Shown: positions 1 through 7,471 of the stretch, piece by piece
Layout of the letters: every line of letters begins with the position of its first letter
How positions within the stretch are numbered: position 1 is the stretch's first letter
Source of the DNA: Microbacterium sp. K24
GTDB taxonomy: Bacteria > Actinomycetota > Actinomycetes > Actinomycetales > Microbacteriaceae
Assembly: GCF_004794465.1 (NCBI RefSeq)
Contig: NZ_SSDJ01000111.1
Span: 1 to 64,000, forward strand
DNA length: 64,000 nucleotides
Direction: 5' to 3'
The notes under the pieces: generated by a model
The model's input: the letters and a program-made list of their open reading frames with translations, nothing else
The model's database searches: none
Told to the model about the DNA's origin: nothing
Program-made: the position numbers and the translations under genes

Positions 1-78
1 CGCATCGACAAGCCGGGAACGTTCCACACGCAGTGGTCGGGCGACCGCACCGAGATCGAGGCGGAAGACACGCACTGA
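1..78 (+). CDS. C-terminal end of an unidentified protein (partial)
   Basis: Frame 1 is open from the first base to a TGA at 76-78 and gives a 25-residue tail ending in TEIEAEDTH. The start lies left of the window. The tail is too short to assign a family. It runs the same way as the esterase gene 22 bp downstream, so the two could be co-transcribed in a carbohydrate-related cluster, but that is only inference from position. Confidence 0.5.
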   Translation, partial: RIDKPGTFHTQWSGDRTEIEAEDTH

Positions 79-100
79 GCGCGTCGTCGCGGAGCCGCCG

Positions 101-1066
101 GTGAGCCAGCATCGTGGCGAGGAGTGGACGGAGTATCCGCTCAGCGCGCTGATGACGCCGCCGGCGCTCCCGCCCGAGCCCGGGGATCTCGAAGAGTTCT
201 GGCGAGGCACCTTCGACGAGTTCGGTGCGGCGCAGGTCGCCTGGCAGCTCACGAAGGACCTCGGATCGACCGCGACGCATCGGATCACGGAGATCGCGTT
301 CGACTCCTCCGCCGGCGAGCAGGCGGTGGCCTACGCGATGGTGCCGCGTGCGGAGGCGAGCGTGCGACGCGGCCTCGTCGTCGGGCACGGCTACGGCGGG
401 CGCGACGCTCCGGATGTCGACATCGTGGCGGCCGACACCGCCGCGATCTTCCCCTGTGCTCCCGGGCTGTCTCCCGGCGCAGCAAGCCGCTTCCCGGCGG
501 ATGCCTCCGCACATGTCCTCGCCGGCATCGCGAACCGTGACACCTACTCGCACCGATTCGCCGCCGCCGACATCTGGCGTGCCGCGACGGTCCTGCTCGA
601 CATGGCCCCCGCGGCAGCTGCGGCCCTAGACTACAGCGGCGGCAGCTTCGGAGGCGGCATCGGGGCGATGGCTCTCCCCTGGGACGCCCGCTTCCGCCGC
701 GCCTTCCTCGACGTGCCGAGCTTCGGGAATCACGCCGTGCGTCTGACGCGGCGGTGCACGGGAAGCGGTGAGGCCGTGCGCCGACATCTGCGCCGGCACC
801 CCGATGATCGCGCGGTGCTCGACTACTTCGACGCGGCGTTCGAGGCGCGGCGGCTCCGCCTTCCCGTGCTCGTGAGCGCTGCGGTGCTCGATCCTGCGGT
901 CGACCCGCGGGGACAGTTCGCGGTCTATCACGCGCTGAGCGGACCGAGGAGGCTGAGCGTGCGGGCGAACGGTCACCTCGACGGTCCGGCAGGCGAGCGG
1001 GCCGACCGGATGGCGCTTCAGGCGGGCATCGACTTCCTGGCACTCCCGGACGACCGCCTCGCCTGA
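101..1066 (+). CDS. Acetylxylan esterase / cephalosporin-C deacetylase family alpha/beta hydrolase
   Basis: The 321-residue protein has the length of the AXE1 family, cytoplasmic esterases that remove acetyl groups from xylo-oligosaccharides or other small acetylated substrates. No signal peptide is visible, which fits action on imported sugars. The nucleophile elbow GGSFGGG places the catalytic serine at about residue 182. The charge-relay Asp is probably D264 in VLDPAVDP and the His is H292 in NGHLDGP, close to the triad spacing known for this family. The GTG start has a GCGGAG-like ribosome-binding sequence nearby. It follows the partial gene at the left edge and converges on the oxidoreductase at 1091. 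The true substrate cannot be read from the sequence. Confidence 0.85.
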   Translation: MSQHRGEEWTEYPLSALMTPPALPPEPGDLEEFWRGTFDEFGAAQVAWQLTKDLGSTATHRITEIAFDSSAGEQAVAYAMVPRAEASVRRGLVVGHGYGGRDAPDVDIVAADTAAIFPCAPGLSPGAASRFPADASAHVLAGIANRDTYSHRFAAADIWRAATVLLDMAPAAAAALDYSGGSFGGGIGAMALPWDARFRRAFLDVPSFGNHAVRLTRRCTGSGEAVRRHLRRHPDDRAVLDYFDAAFEARRLRLPVLVSAAVLDPAVDPRGQFAVYHALSGPRRLSVRANGHLDGPAGERADRMALQAGIDFLALPDDRLA

Positions 1067-1090
1067 GCATCCGCCGCAGCGCGGCCTCCG

Positions 1091-2362
1091 TCAGACGAGG
1101 ATGTTGTGGTTGCGGCGGAACACGTTCTGCGGGTCCCACGTCGCCTTGACCTCGCGCAGTCGCGCGAACGCGGCTTCGGTGAACATGCCCGGAACCGCCT
1201 CCGGACGCTCAGTGTCGGCGAAGTTGCCGTATTCGGCGAGACGACCGGCCTCGATCGCCGCCCAGTCCGAGCGGATCGATGCTCGTGCGGCGTCGTCGAT
1301 CAGCCCGGGGATGTCGAACCCTCCGGCCATCACGAACCAGGTCGCAGACCGCGCCGGGAACGCCGTGTGCTCTTGAGGAACCTCGCCGAACGCACCGCCG
1401 AGCGAGCGCAGGAAGACGACGGATGCCGGATGGGCGAGGCGGAAGTCGACGAGCCGGTCGATCAGCTCGTCGTCGAGTTCGGCGTACAGACCGTTGCCGC
1501 CGATGAATCCAGGAGGGGCGGCCTGCTCGTCCCCCTCGGGCTCCGGCATCTCGAGCAGAACCTCGCGGTAGGCCGGTGACGTCACCTCCGTCTGCACGCC
1601 GTCGAGCGCCGAGACGGGTTCCAGCACTGCGCGCAGACGGTCCGGCTCCGGCGCCGCCCAGACGGCGCTGAGTCGTGCACCCGCCGGCGCACTCGGATCC
1701 ATCGCCGGAACGTCCATGAACGTCACGGTGAGGTCACGCGGTGCATCGCGAAGCAGGTCGCGCGCGGCGCGCAGCACCGGGGCGGCGTCGCCGTCTATGA
1801 CGTTCTCCGCGAAGGCGATGCCCGGGAGCGGGTGCGCCGAGAAGTCGAACCGGGTGACCACGCCGAAGTTGCCTCCCCCACCACGCAGCGCCCAGAAGAG
1901 GTCGGGGTACGCGTCGACCGAGGCCTCGACGATCTCACCGGAGGCCGTGACGACCTGCGCGCCGACGAGCTGATCGACGGCGAGCCCCCAGGAGCGGACC
2001 ATCCACCCGATCCCGCCGCCGAGGGTGAGTCCGCCGACCCCGACCGATGCCGTGTCGCCGGAGCTGATGGCGAGCCCGTGCGCAGCCAGGACTGTCGCGA
2101 CATCGCCCCACACGGCGCCGCCGCCGACGTGCACGGTGGTGCCGTCGACGTGCACGGTGGTGCCGTCGACCTCGACGGAGGCCAGGGCTCCGAGGTCGAT
2201 GCGGATGCCGTCGGAGAGCGCGTGCGACCAGGGTCCGTGCCCGCCGGAGACGACCGTCAGCGGGACGGCCTCCTTCGCCGCCTCGGCGACGATGGCGGCG
2301 ACCTCTTCCGGGGTGGAGGGACGACGGATCGAGGATGAAAGAGCGCCGGTGCTGTCAGCCAT
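1091..2362 (-). CDS. FAD-binding oxidoreductase, berberine-bridge (BBE) type
   Basis: This 423-residue protein has the PCMH-type FAD domain in its N-terminal half, with SGGHGPWSH near residue 42 (His for covalent 8-alpha-histidyl FAD) and the glycine-rich VGGLTLGGGIGW. The C-terminal BBE segment ends with WDPQNVFRRNHNI. The second attachment Cys of bicovalent enzymes is not seen in the expected glycine-rich loop, so FAD is probably held through His only. Such enzymes oxidise sugars or alcohols with O2 as acceptor; the substrate is unknown. A perfect 21-bp tandem duplication encodes VDGTTVH twice around residues 66-79. The ATG lies 6 nt after a TACCAT hexamer with no Shine-Dalgarno, so the mRNA is probably leaderless. 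It diverges from the response regulator. Confidence 0.88.
   Translation of the reverse strand: MADSTGALSSSIRRPSTPEEVAAIVAEAAKEAVPLTVVSGGHGPWSHALSDGIRIDLGALASVEVDGTTVHVDGTTVHVGGGAVWGDVATVLAAHGLAISSGDTASVGVGGLTLGGGIGWMVRSWGLAVDQLVGAQVVTASGEIVEASVDAYPDLFWALRGGGGNFGVVTRFDFSAHPLPGIAFAENVIDGDAAPVLRAARDLLRDAPRDLTVTFMDVPAMDPSAPAGARLSAVWAAPEPDRLRAVLEPVSALDGVQTEVTSPAYREVLLEMPEPEGDEQAAPPGFIGGNGLYAELDDELIDRLVDFRLAHPASVVFLRSLGGAFGEVPQEHTAFPARSATWFVMAGGFDIPGLIDDAARASIRSDWAAIEAGRLAEYGNFADTERPEAVPGMFTEAAFARLREVKATWDPQNVFRRNHNILV
2126..2167. repeat. Perfect 21-bp tandem duplication inside the BBE oxidoreductase gene
   Basis: Positions 2126-2146 and 2147-2167 are identical. The unit is a multiple of three, so the reading frame is kept and seven residues (DGTTVHV register) are repeated in a beta-strand region of the FAD domain. 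A third, diverged copy begins at 2168 with gacctcgac. This looks like a recent slippage event. Confidence 0.9.
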
Positions 2363-2368
2363 GTCGAC

Positions 2369-2374
2369 ATGGTA
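2369..2374 (-). promoter_or_regulatory. Probable -10 of a leaderless promoter for the BBE oxidoreductase
   Basis: Read on the minus strand, TACCAT is followed by six bases and then the ATG at 2362. That TANNNT-to-start distance is typical of leaderless actinobacterial transcripts. The overlapping 14-bp perfect palindrome at 2359-2372 covers both the start codon and this hexamer and could be an operator. Confidence 0.45.
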
Positions 2375-2453
2375 GCCACGCCGTGGGACATCTCACAGCG
2401 GAACCATAACGAACTCCATAGAAATCACATAGGAGATTCCGCAGAATGGGGTC

Positions 2454-3182
2454 ATGACAAGTGACCTGCCCGACCTCCGCCGTCCGGACGGCTCTCCCCT
2501 GCGCATCCTCGCCGTCGACGACGAGCAGATGCTCACCGACCTGCTCGCGATGGCGCTGCGCATGGAGGGATGGGAGGTGCGCACGGCGTCGTCGGGCATG
2601 GAGGCCCTGCAGGTCGCACGTGAGTTCGAGCCCGACGCCCTCGTGCTCGACATCATGATGCCCGACCTCGACGGGATGGCCGTGCTGCGGCGCCTCCGCG
2701 AATCCGGGAGTCTCGTGCCCGTGCTGTTCCTCACCGCGAAGGATGCCGTGGGCGACCGCGTCGCGGGACTCACCGCCGGCGGAGACGACTACGTGACCAA
2801 GCCGTTCAGCCTGGAGGAGGTCATCGCCCGGCTGCGCGCGATCATCCGCCGCACCGGACACGCCACAGCAGACGACGGCCAGTCGATCCTGCGCGTCGCG
2901 GACCTGACACTCAACGAGGACAGCCACGAGGTCGCGCGCGACGGCGTCGAGATCGACCTCACCGCCACCGAGTTCGAGCTGCTCCGCTACCTCATGCGCA
3001 ACGAACGGCGTGTTCTCTCGAAGGCCCAGATCCTCGACCGCGTGTGGAGCTACGACTTCGGCGGAAAGTCGTCGGTGGTCGAGCTGTACATCTCGTACCT
3101 GCGCAAGAAGATCGATGCCGGACGCACGCCCCTGCTGCACACCGTCCGCGGCGTCGGCTACATGATCAAGGCGCCCCAGTGA
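2454..3182 (+). CDS. OmpR/PhoB-family response regulator
   Basis: A 242-residue DNA-binding response regulator. Its receiver domain spans roughly residues 15-130, with the acidic pair in AVDDEQM, the phospho-acceptor D66 in LDIMMPD, a conserved Thr in LTAKD and Lys in YVTKPFS. A winged-helix Trans_reg_C domain follows, ending in RGVGYMIKAPQ. The adjacent histidine kinase starts on a GTG that overlaps its TGA stop, so the two are translationally coupled and form a cognate pair. CAGAAT lies 6 nt before the ATG, suggesting a leaderless start. The signal and regulon are unknown; the divergent oxidoreductase is one possible target. Confidence 0.93.
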   Translation: MTSDLPDLRRPDGSPLRILAVDDEQMLTDLLAMALRMEGWEVRTASSGMEALQVAREFEPDALVLDIMMPDLDGMAVLRRLRESGSLVPVLFLTAKDAVGDRVAGLTAGGDDYVTKPFSLEEVIARLRAIIRRTGHATADDGQSILRVADLTLNEDSHEVARDGVEIDLTATEFELLRYLMRNERRVLSKAQILDRVWSYDFGGKSSVVELYISYLRKKIDAGRTPLLHTVRGVGYMIKAPQ

Positions 3183-4708
3183 CCCCAGCGGCGATGACAG
3201 CGCGACCCATGAGCCTGCAGACACGGCTGATGACCGCCGTGATCGGGTTCGTGTCGTTGATCCTCGTCATCGTCGCGATCATCACCAGCGCGACGCTGGG
3301 GCGGACCATGGAGGACCAGCTCGACCAGAAGCTGAGCAACTACGCCCACCAGCTGGTGCGCGTGTCCCAGGCCTTCACCCCGTCGACCGCCACGGCGCAG
3401 AACATCTTGACGGGAACTTCCTCACCGCCGATGGGGATGCTGTTCGCCGTCTCGAGCCCTGTCACGGGGTACAGCGGGGTCACCGTCTCCAACGAATCGG
3501 ATGACGGGCTCGCCGGCTCCCTGAGCACGCTCACCAGCACCCAGATGACGGAGGTCGCAGAGGCATTGAAGGAAGCCTCGGTCGCGACCGTCACGCTCAC
3601 CGACCTCGGCTCCTACCGCGTCATGGCGCTGCCCACGAGTAACAACCTGATCGTCGTCACGGGCCTCCCCCGCGACGACATCCAGAACCAGCTCACGCAG
3701 CTGCTCACCGTCATCGCCCTCGCAACCATCGGCGGCCTGATCCTGCTCGCCCTGACGACGGCGATCACCATCCGGGTGAGCCTTCGTCCTCTTCGCGCCG
3801 TCGCGAGAACCGCGACGCGGGTCGCCAACCAGCAGCTGGATCGCGGTGAGGTGATCATCACCGAGCGCGTCCCGGCCCACGAGGCGGATCCCCGCACCGA
3901 GACAGGTCTCGTGGGTGCCTCGTTGAACAAGCTCCTCGACCACGTCAACACCTCGCTCGCGGCCCGGCAGAAGAACGAGGAGCAGATGCGCCGGTTCGTG
4001 GCCGACGCCAGCCATGAGCTCCGCACGCCTCTCGCGTCGATCCGGGGCTACTCCGAGCTGTCGCTGCGCGCGCTGCGGCAGAATCCGGCAGGCACGGAGG
4101 GGAATCAGGCCGTCGAGAGCACGACCTCGTCGCTGGAGCGCATCCAGGCGCAGTCCCTGCGCATGACCCGACTCGTCGAGGATCTGCTGCTGCTGGCACG
4201 TCTCGACGAGGGCCGCGAGCTCGTCTACGGCACGGTCGACCTCACCCAGCTCGCCCTCGAGGGCCTCTCCGACGCCCGTCCGACAGCCGCCGATCACCAC
4301 TGGACCATCGACGTCCCCGATGAGCCCGTCACCATCGTGGGCGACGCCGGCCGCATGCATCAGGTCGTCGCGAACCTCCTCGCGAACGCCCGCACGCACA
4401 CGCCCGCCGGCACGACGATCACGCTCAGCGTCGGCCGCGACGGCGATCATGCCGTCCTGCGCGTTCATGACGACGGACCCGGGATCGATCCGGCCCTCCG
4501 AGACGAGCTCTTCGACCGGTTCGCACGTGGGGACACCTCTCGCGCACGGCAGACCGGAGGCACCGGGCTCGGGCTCGCGATCGTGAAGGCGATCGTCGAC
4601 GGCCACGGCGGCTCGATCACCGCGACGAGTGAACCGGGCGACACGACCTTCACGGTGCGCCTCCCGATCACTCCGGCGAATCCGACGGCCGCCCCGCCCG
4701 AGGCCTGA
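3179..4708 (+). CDS. Two-component sensor histidine kinase (HAMP, HisKA, HATPase)
   Basis: I chose the GTG at 3179 because it overlaps the response regulator stop (GTGA) and leaves only a short N-terminus before the first membrane helix. The 509-residue protein has a helix near residues 15-37, an extracytoplasmic sensor of about 140 residues, and a second helix near 178-200. A HAMP linker follows, then HisKA with the phospho-accepting H279 in DASHELRTPL, and an ATPase domain with the N-box (LLANARTHT), DDGPGID and GGTGLGLAIVKAI. Longer in-frame extensions upstream lie inside the regulator gene and are not plausible. A palindromic repeat element begins 21 bp after the stop. Confidence 0.93.
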   Translation: MTPAAMTARPMSLQTRLMTAVIGFVSLILVIVAIITSATLGRTMEDQLDQKLSNYAHQLVRVSQAFTPSTATAQNILTGTSSPPMGMLFAVSSPVTGYSGVTVSNESDDGLAGSLSTLTSTQMTEVAEALKEASVATVTLTDLGSYRVMALPTSNNLIVVTGLPRDDIQNQLTQLLTVIALATIGGLILLALTTAITIRVSLRPLRAVARTATRVANQQLDRGEVIITERVPAHEADPRTETGLVGASLNKLLDHVNTSLAARQKNEEQMRRFVADASHELRTPLASIRGYSELSLRALRQNPAGTEGNQAVESTTSSLERIQAQSLRMTRLVEDLLLLARLDEGRELVYGTVDLTQLALEGLSDARPTAADHHWTIDVPDEPVTIVGDAGRMHQVVANLLANARTHTPAGTTITLSVGRDGDHAVLRVHDDGPGIDPALRDELFDRFARGDTSRARQTGGTGLGLAIVKAIVDGHGGSITATSEPGDTTFTVRLPITPANPTAAPPEA

Positions 4709-4729
4709 AACCGCGCGTCCACCCCGGGT

Positions 4730-4812
4730 ACATCTGTCGGGAGTTTCCCCGGATGCCGGGAGATGCCGGCGATCTGACCCGGCATCCGTGCAATCCCCCG
4801 ACATCTGTACCG
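4730..4812. repeat. REP-like palindromic repeat, copy A
   Basis: This 83-bp element matches copy B at 5768-5850 in the same orientation at about 67 of 83 positions in my ungapped hand alignment. It has nested inverted repeats: GTCGGG at 4736-4741 with CCCGAC at 4797-4802, and a perfect 11-bp inner pair CGGATGCCGGG at 4750-4760 with CCCGGCATCCG at 4778-4788. It lies between the convergent kinase and AbiEi/DUF559 genes, so it may also act as a two-way terminator. Confidence 0.8.
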
Positions 4813-4833
4813 GACGCCGCGCGGCTGAGCCAG

Positions 4834-5667
4834 TCAGTCTGTTTCCCGGAGCCTCACGACCGCGGCGATGACGGCCGCCTCGACCGACGGCCACGCGTGG
4901 ACGATCTGCGCATAGTCGAACCTCAGGGTCTCGTAGCCGAGAGCGGAGGCAGCCGCGTCGCGCACCCGGTCCCTGTGCCTGTTGCTCTCGCCGTGATGAT
5001 TCTCCCTGCCGTCGGCTTCCAGGATCAGGCGATCTCCGATCACGAAGTCCACCCTTCCCACCGTGGGGATCTCGACCTGGCATTCCAGATGGATGCCGCA
5101 CAGATGGAGACGCAGCCGCAGCAGGGATTCGAGCCCGCCGGCGGCATCCGACCGGGCGAGGTCGACCAGCCACTGCGCATGGTGCGGCAGCCGCCGGCGG
5201 ATACGCTCACGCGCCGCTCGATTGATCTTGCGCTGCGCGAGCGCGGACTCGAGCGCCGCGAAGAACAGTTCGTCGCCAGCGCAGCGGTGGACGTGCACCA
5301 GAGCATCTTCGAGCGCGACGACTCCCAAGGCGGCGCGGCCCGCAACGAAATGACTCACGCACGTGCACTCGCGGTGATGTACTCGGCCGTTGCCGCCGAG
5401 CCAGACGTGGATGGCGGGCGGATGCTGCAGCACCCAGATTCCGTACGATCTCAGTGCGTACGTGCACGTGAGCATGCCGCCGTGCTCGGCCGCGACGACG
5501 ACATGTCGATCCGCATCGAGCGTGGCGTACACACCCGCGCGGATGCGGACGATCACACCCTTTCGGACCTCAGCCGCGAGCCGCTTCCGTGTGAACCCGT
5601 ACTGCTGGAGCAGCGATCCTCTCGCCACCCCTCCGTGATGGGTGATGACGTGCGCGGCAGAGACCAT
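4834..5667 (-). CDS. AbiEi-like winged-helix plus DUF559 (Vsr-like nuclease fold) protein
   Basis: A 277-residue protein. The first ~60 residues resemble the winged-helix N-terminus of AbiEi-type antitoxins (HHGGVARGSLLQQYGFTRKRL, then RIRAGVYA). The C-terminal ~90 residues have the DUF559 / very-short-patch-repair endonuclease fold, with VGRVDFVIGDRLILEADG carrying the Asp and Glu-x-Asp of a PD-(D/E)XK-type site. The middle part is rich in His and Cys. No AbiEii toxin gene is adjacent. Proteins of this build are common as solitary genes in Microbacteriaceae and their role is not established. The gene lies between two direct palindromic repeats and has a palindrome at its promoter. It could be a nuclease, a DNA-binding regulator, or both. 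Confidence 0.75.
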   Translation of the reverse strand: MVSAAHVITHHGGVARGSLLQQYGFTRKRLAAEVRKGVIVRIRAGVYATLDADRHVVVAAEHGGMLTCTYALRSYGIWVLQHPPAIHVWLGGNGRVHHRECTCVSHFVAGRAALGVVALEDALVHVHRCAGDELFFAALESALAQRKINRAARERIRRRLPHHAQWLVDLARSDAAGGLESLLRLRLHLCGIHLECQVEIPTVGRVDFVIGDRLILEADGRENHHGESNRHRDRVRDAAASALGYETLRFDYAQIVHAWPSVEAAVIAAVVRLRETD

Positions 5668-5673
5668 CCGTCG

Positions 5674-5694
5674 ATCTTGGAGCGTCTGCGCTCC
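5674..5694 (-). promoter_or_regulatory. Putative leaderless promoter with overlapping palindromic operator for the AbiEi/DUF559 gene
   Basis: On the minus strand CAAGAT (5674-5679) is followed by six bases and the ATG at 5667. Immediately upstream and touching it is the inverted repeat GGAGCG-tctg-CGCTCC at 5679-5694 (plus-strand reading). AbiEi-type antitoxins are known to repress their own promoters by binding inverted repeats through the winged helix, so autoregulation is plausible here. Confidence 0.4.
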
Positions 5695-5767
5695 TCATCT
5701 GCTCGAACGGGAGAGATGTGGACGGGATGACAGCTGCTCCACGGTTGTGCAGGGAAAGTCGATGGGC

Positions 5768-5850
5768 ACAGCTGTCGGGAGTTTTCCCGGAGGTCGGAAG
5801 GAACCGCCGATTCGCCCTGGCATCCGTGCACTCTCCCGACATCTGTCCCG
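5768..5850. repeat. REP-like palindromic repeat, copy B
   Basis: This is the second copy of the element at 4730-4812, in the same orientation. It lies between the AbiEi/DUF559 start and the end of the flavoreductase gene. The outer arms GTCGGGAG (5774-5781) and CTCCCGAC (5833-5840) pair perfectly over 8 bp. The inner stem has decayed, though GGCATCCGTGCA is shared with copy A. Confidence 0.8.
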
Positions 5851-5881
5851 CGCGCGGCTCGCGGCGGGCGGTCGACCGCGC

Positions 5882-7465
5882 TCAGTACCCGGCGAACGCG
5901 TCGGTGGTGAGGTTGCGCGCCTTCTGCAGCGCCGGAGCGAGATCGGCGATCAGACGCGGAGGGCCGGAGATGAAGGCGTGCCGCGACGCGATGTCGCCGA
6001 CGGCCCGTTCGAGCGTCTCGGCGTCGAGCCGGGCACCGTTCGCCCACGTCCAGTGCGCGGGCAGGTCTGCCGGCTCATCCTTCGTGAAGACGACGGTGCG
6101 CACTCCCGTCGCGGCGAGCTCATCGCGGAACGCGAGTTCGCGCGCGTCGGACGCCACGTACACGAGCACGACATCGCGCTGCTGACCCATGGCGTGCAGC
6201 TGCCGCAGCTGCGACACGAAGGGCGTGACGCCGATGCCGGCGGCCACCATGAGGACGGGCGTCTCGCCGCGCGGCAGGATGAAGTCGCCCCAGGTGCCGG
6301 TCACGGCGAGCGTCGTTCCGGGGGCAGCCTCGGCGAGTGCGCGCTTGTAGCTCGACGGATGCTTCTGGTCGCCGTTCTTGTAGGCGATGCGCAGCGTCGG
6401 CAGGTCGGCCGGCGCCGACACGATGCTGAACTCGCGGCGCGTGCCGCGGGCATCCGGCCGATGGTGCGGCACATCGAGCTCGAGATACTGCCCGGGGAGG
6501 AACTTCACCTTGCCCTTGGCGCGGAACGTCAGCTCCTGGGCGGTCGGCGTGACGAACTCGCGCCGCTCGAGAACGAGGCGCACCGACCCGCGCAGGGCGA
6601 ACGCGAAGGCGAGCAGGTTCCCGATCAGCAGAGCGCGCTCCTGGCCGAGTGTGAAGAGCCCTGCAACCGAGATCGGCCAGCCGGCGAGCAGCCCGACGAG
6701 CGCGGCCACGGCCAGCTGCTGACGGCGGCGCGGCGGCAGCGTCAGCGGCTCCGAGACCATGAACGCGCCGAGGAACAGGAACGGCGATTGCAGCACGGCG
6801 AACTGCAGCGCCGTGAGCAGGTCGAACGACATGTCGAACTCCTGCGCCTGTACGAGCTGCCGCACGATCGACACGGCGACCGCGACGACCAGGAACACCA
6901 GCACGACCCGCACCTTCTCGGTGCGCCAGAGGACAGCGAGCCCGAGAACGGCGACCGGGATCGCCATCGACGGTGTGCCGATCCACCAGGACGACGACGT
7001 GCCGAGCCATTCGAACGCGCCGAAGGCGCCGAGGATGGAGACGACCGCGGCACCGAACGCGGCCGGGTTCAGGATGTGGCGGCCGCGCCACGCGATGAGG
7101 TACTTCGACAGGCTAGCCAGCGCGCCCGCGAGCGCGAGACCGAGCAGCGACGAGAGATCCAGCCCGGGGCGCAGCACGAAGAGCAGGATCAGCGCCGTGA
7201 CGAGCGACGACTCGATGCGCCAGGGCAGACGAAGGAGCCGCTGCGCCGCCGCGTCGACGACGGAGATGACGACCGCGAGCACGACGAAAGAAGCCACCAG
7301 CTCGAGCGGCGCCGGCGAGACGATCACGCCGAGCAGCGACAGGACGAAGGCGATGACGGCGAGCGCGGCGAGCGCGAACAGCACGAGGCGGTACATCGAC
7401 AGCGAGCCGAGAACAGCGAGGACGCGCTGTCGTGCGGCGGCGAGAGACGTGATCACGTGTTCCAC
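5882..7465 (-). CDS. NqrB/RnfD-like membrane domain fused to a ferredoxin-NADP reductase domain
   Basis: A 527-residue fusion. About eight hydrophobic helices fill residues 20-265, with RnfD/NqrB signatures such as GRHILNPAAFG. The C-terminal ~240 residues form a cytoplasmic FAD/NAD(P)H reductase, with RREFSIVSAP for flavin and VAAGIGVTPFVSQL for the nucleotide. The likely role is to take electrons from NAD(P)H and pass them across the membrane to the flavinylated lipoprotein encoded two genes upstream. No SGAT-type flavinylation site was seen in the membrane part. It is the last gene of the FMN-binding protein/ApbE/reductase operon, 6 nt after apbE. The final acceptor is not evident. Confidence 0.85.
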   Translation of the reverse strand: MEHVITSLAAARQRVLAVLGSLSMYRLVLFALAALAVIAFVLSLLGVIVSPAPLELVASFVVLAVVISVVDAAAQRLLRLPWRIESSLVTALILLFVLRPGLDLSSLLGLALAGALASLSKYLIAWRGRHILNPAAFGAAVVSILGAFGAFEWLGTSSSWWIGTPSMAIPVAVLGLAVLWRTEKVRVVLVFLVVAVAVSIVRQLVQAQEFDMSFDLLTALQFAVLQSPFLFLGAFMVSEPLTLPPRRRQQLAVAALVGLLAGWPISVAGLFTLGQERALLIGNLLAFAFALRGSVRLVLERREFVTPTAQELTFRAKGKVKFLPGQYLELDVPHHRPDARGTRREFSIVSAPADLPTLRIAYKNGDQKHPSSYKRALAEAAPGTTLAVTGTWGDFILPRGETPVLMVAAGIGVTPFVSQLRQLHAMGQQRDVVLVYVASDARELAFRDELAATGVRTVVFTKDEPADLPAHWTWANGARLDAETLERAVGDIASRHAFISGPPRLIADLAPALQKARNLTTDAFAGY

Positions 7466-7471
7466 TCTTCC

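Noticed and set aside
4834-5667. A complete AbiE toxin-antitoxin system
   Set aside because: No AbiEii nucleotidyltransferase toxin gene lies on either side. The neighbours are a histidine kinase and a flavoreductase.
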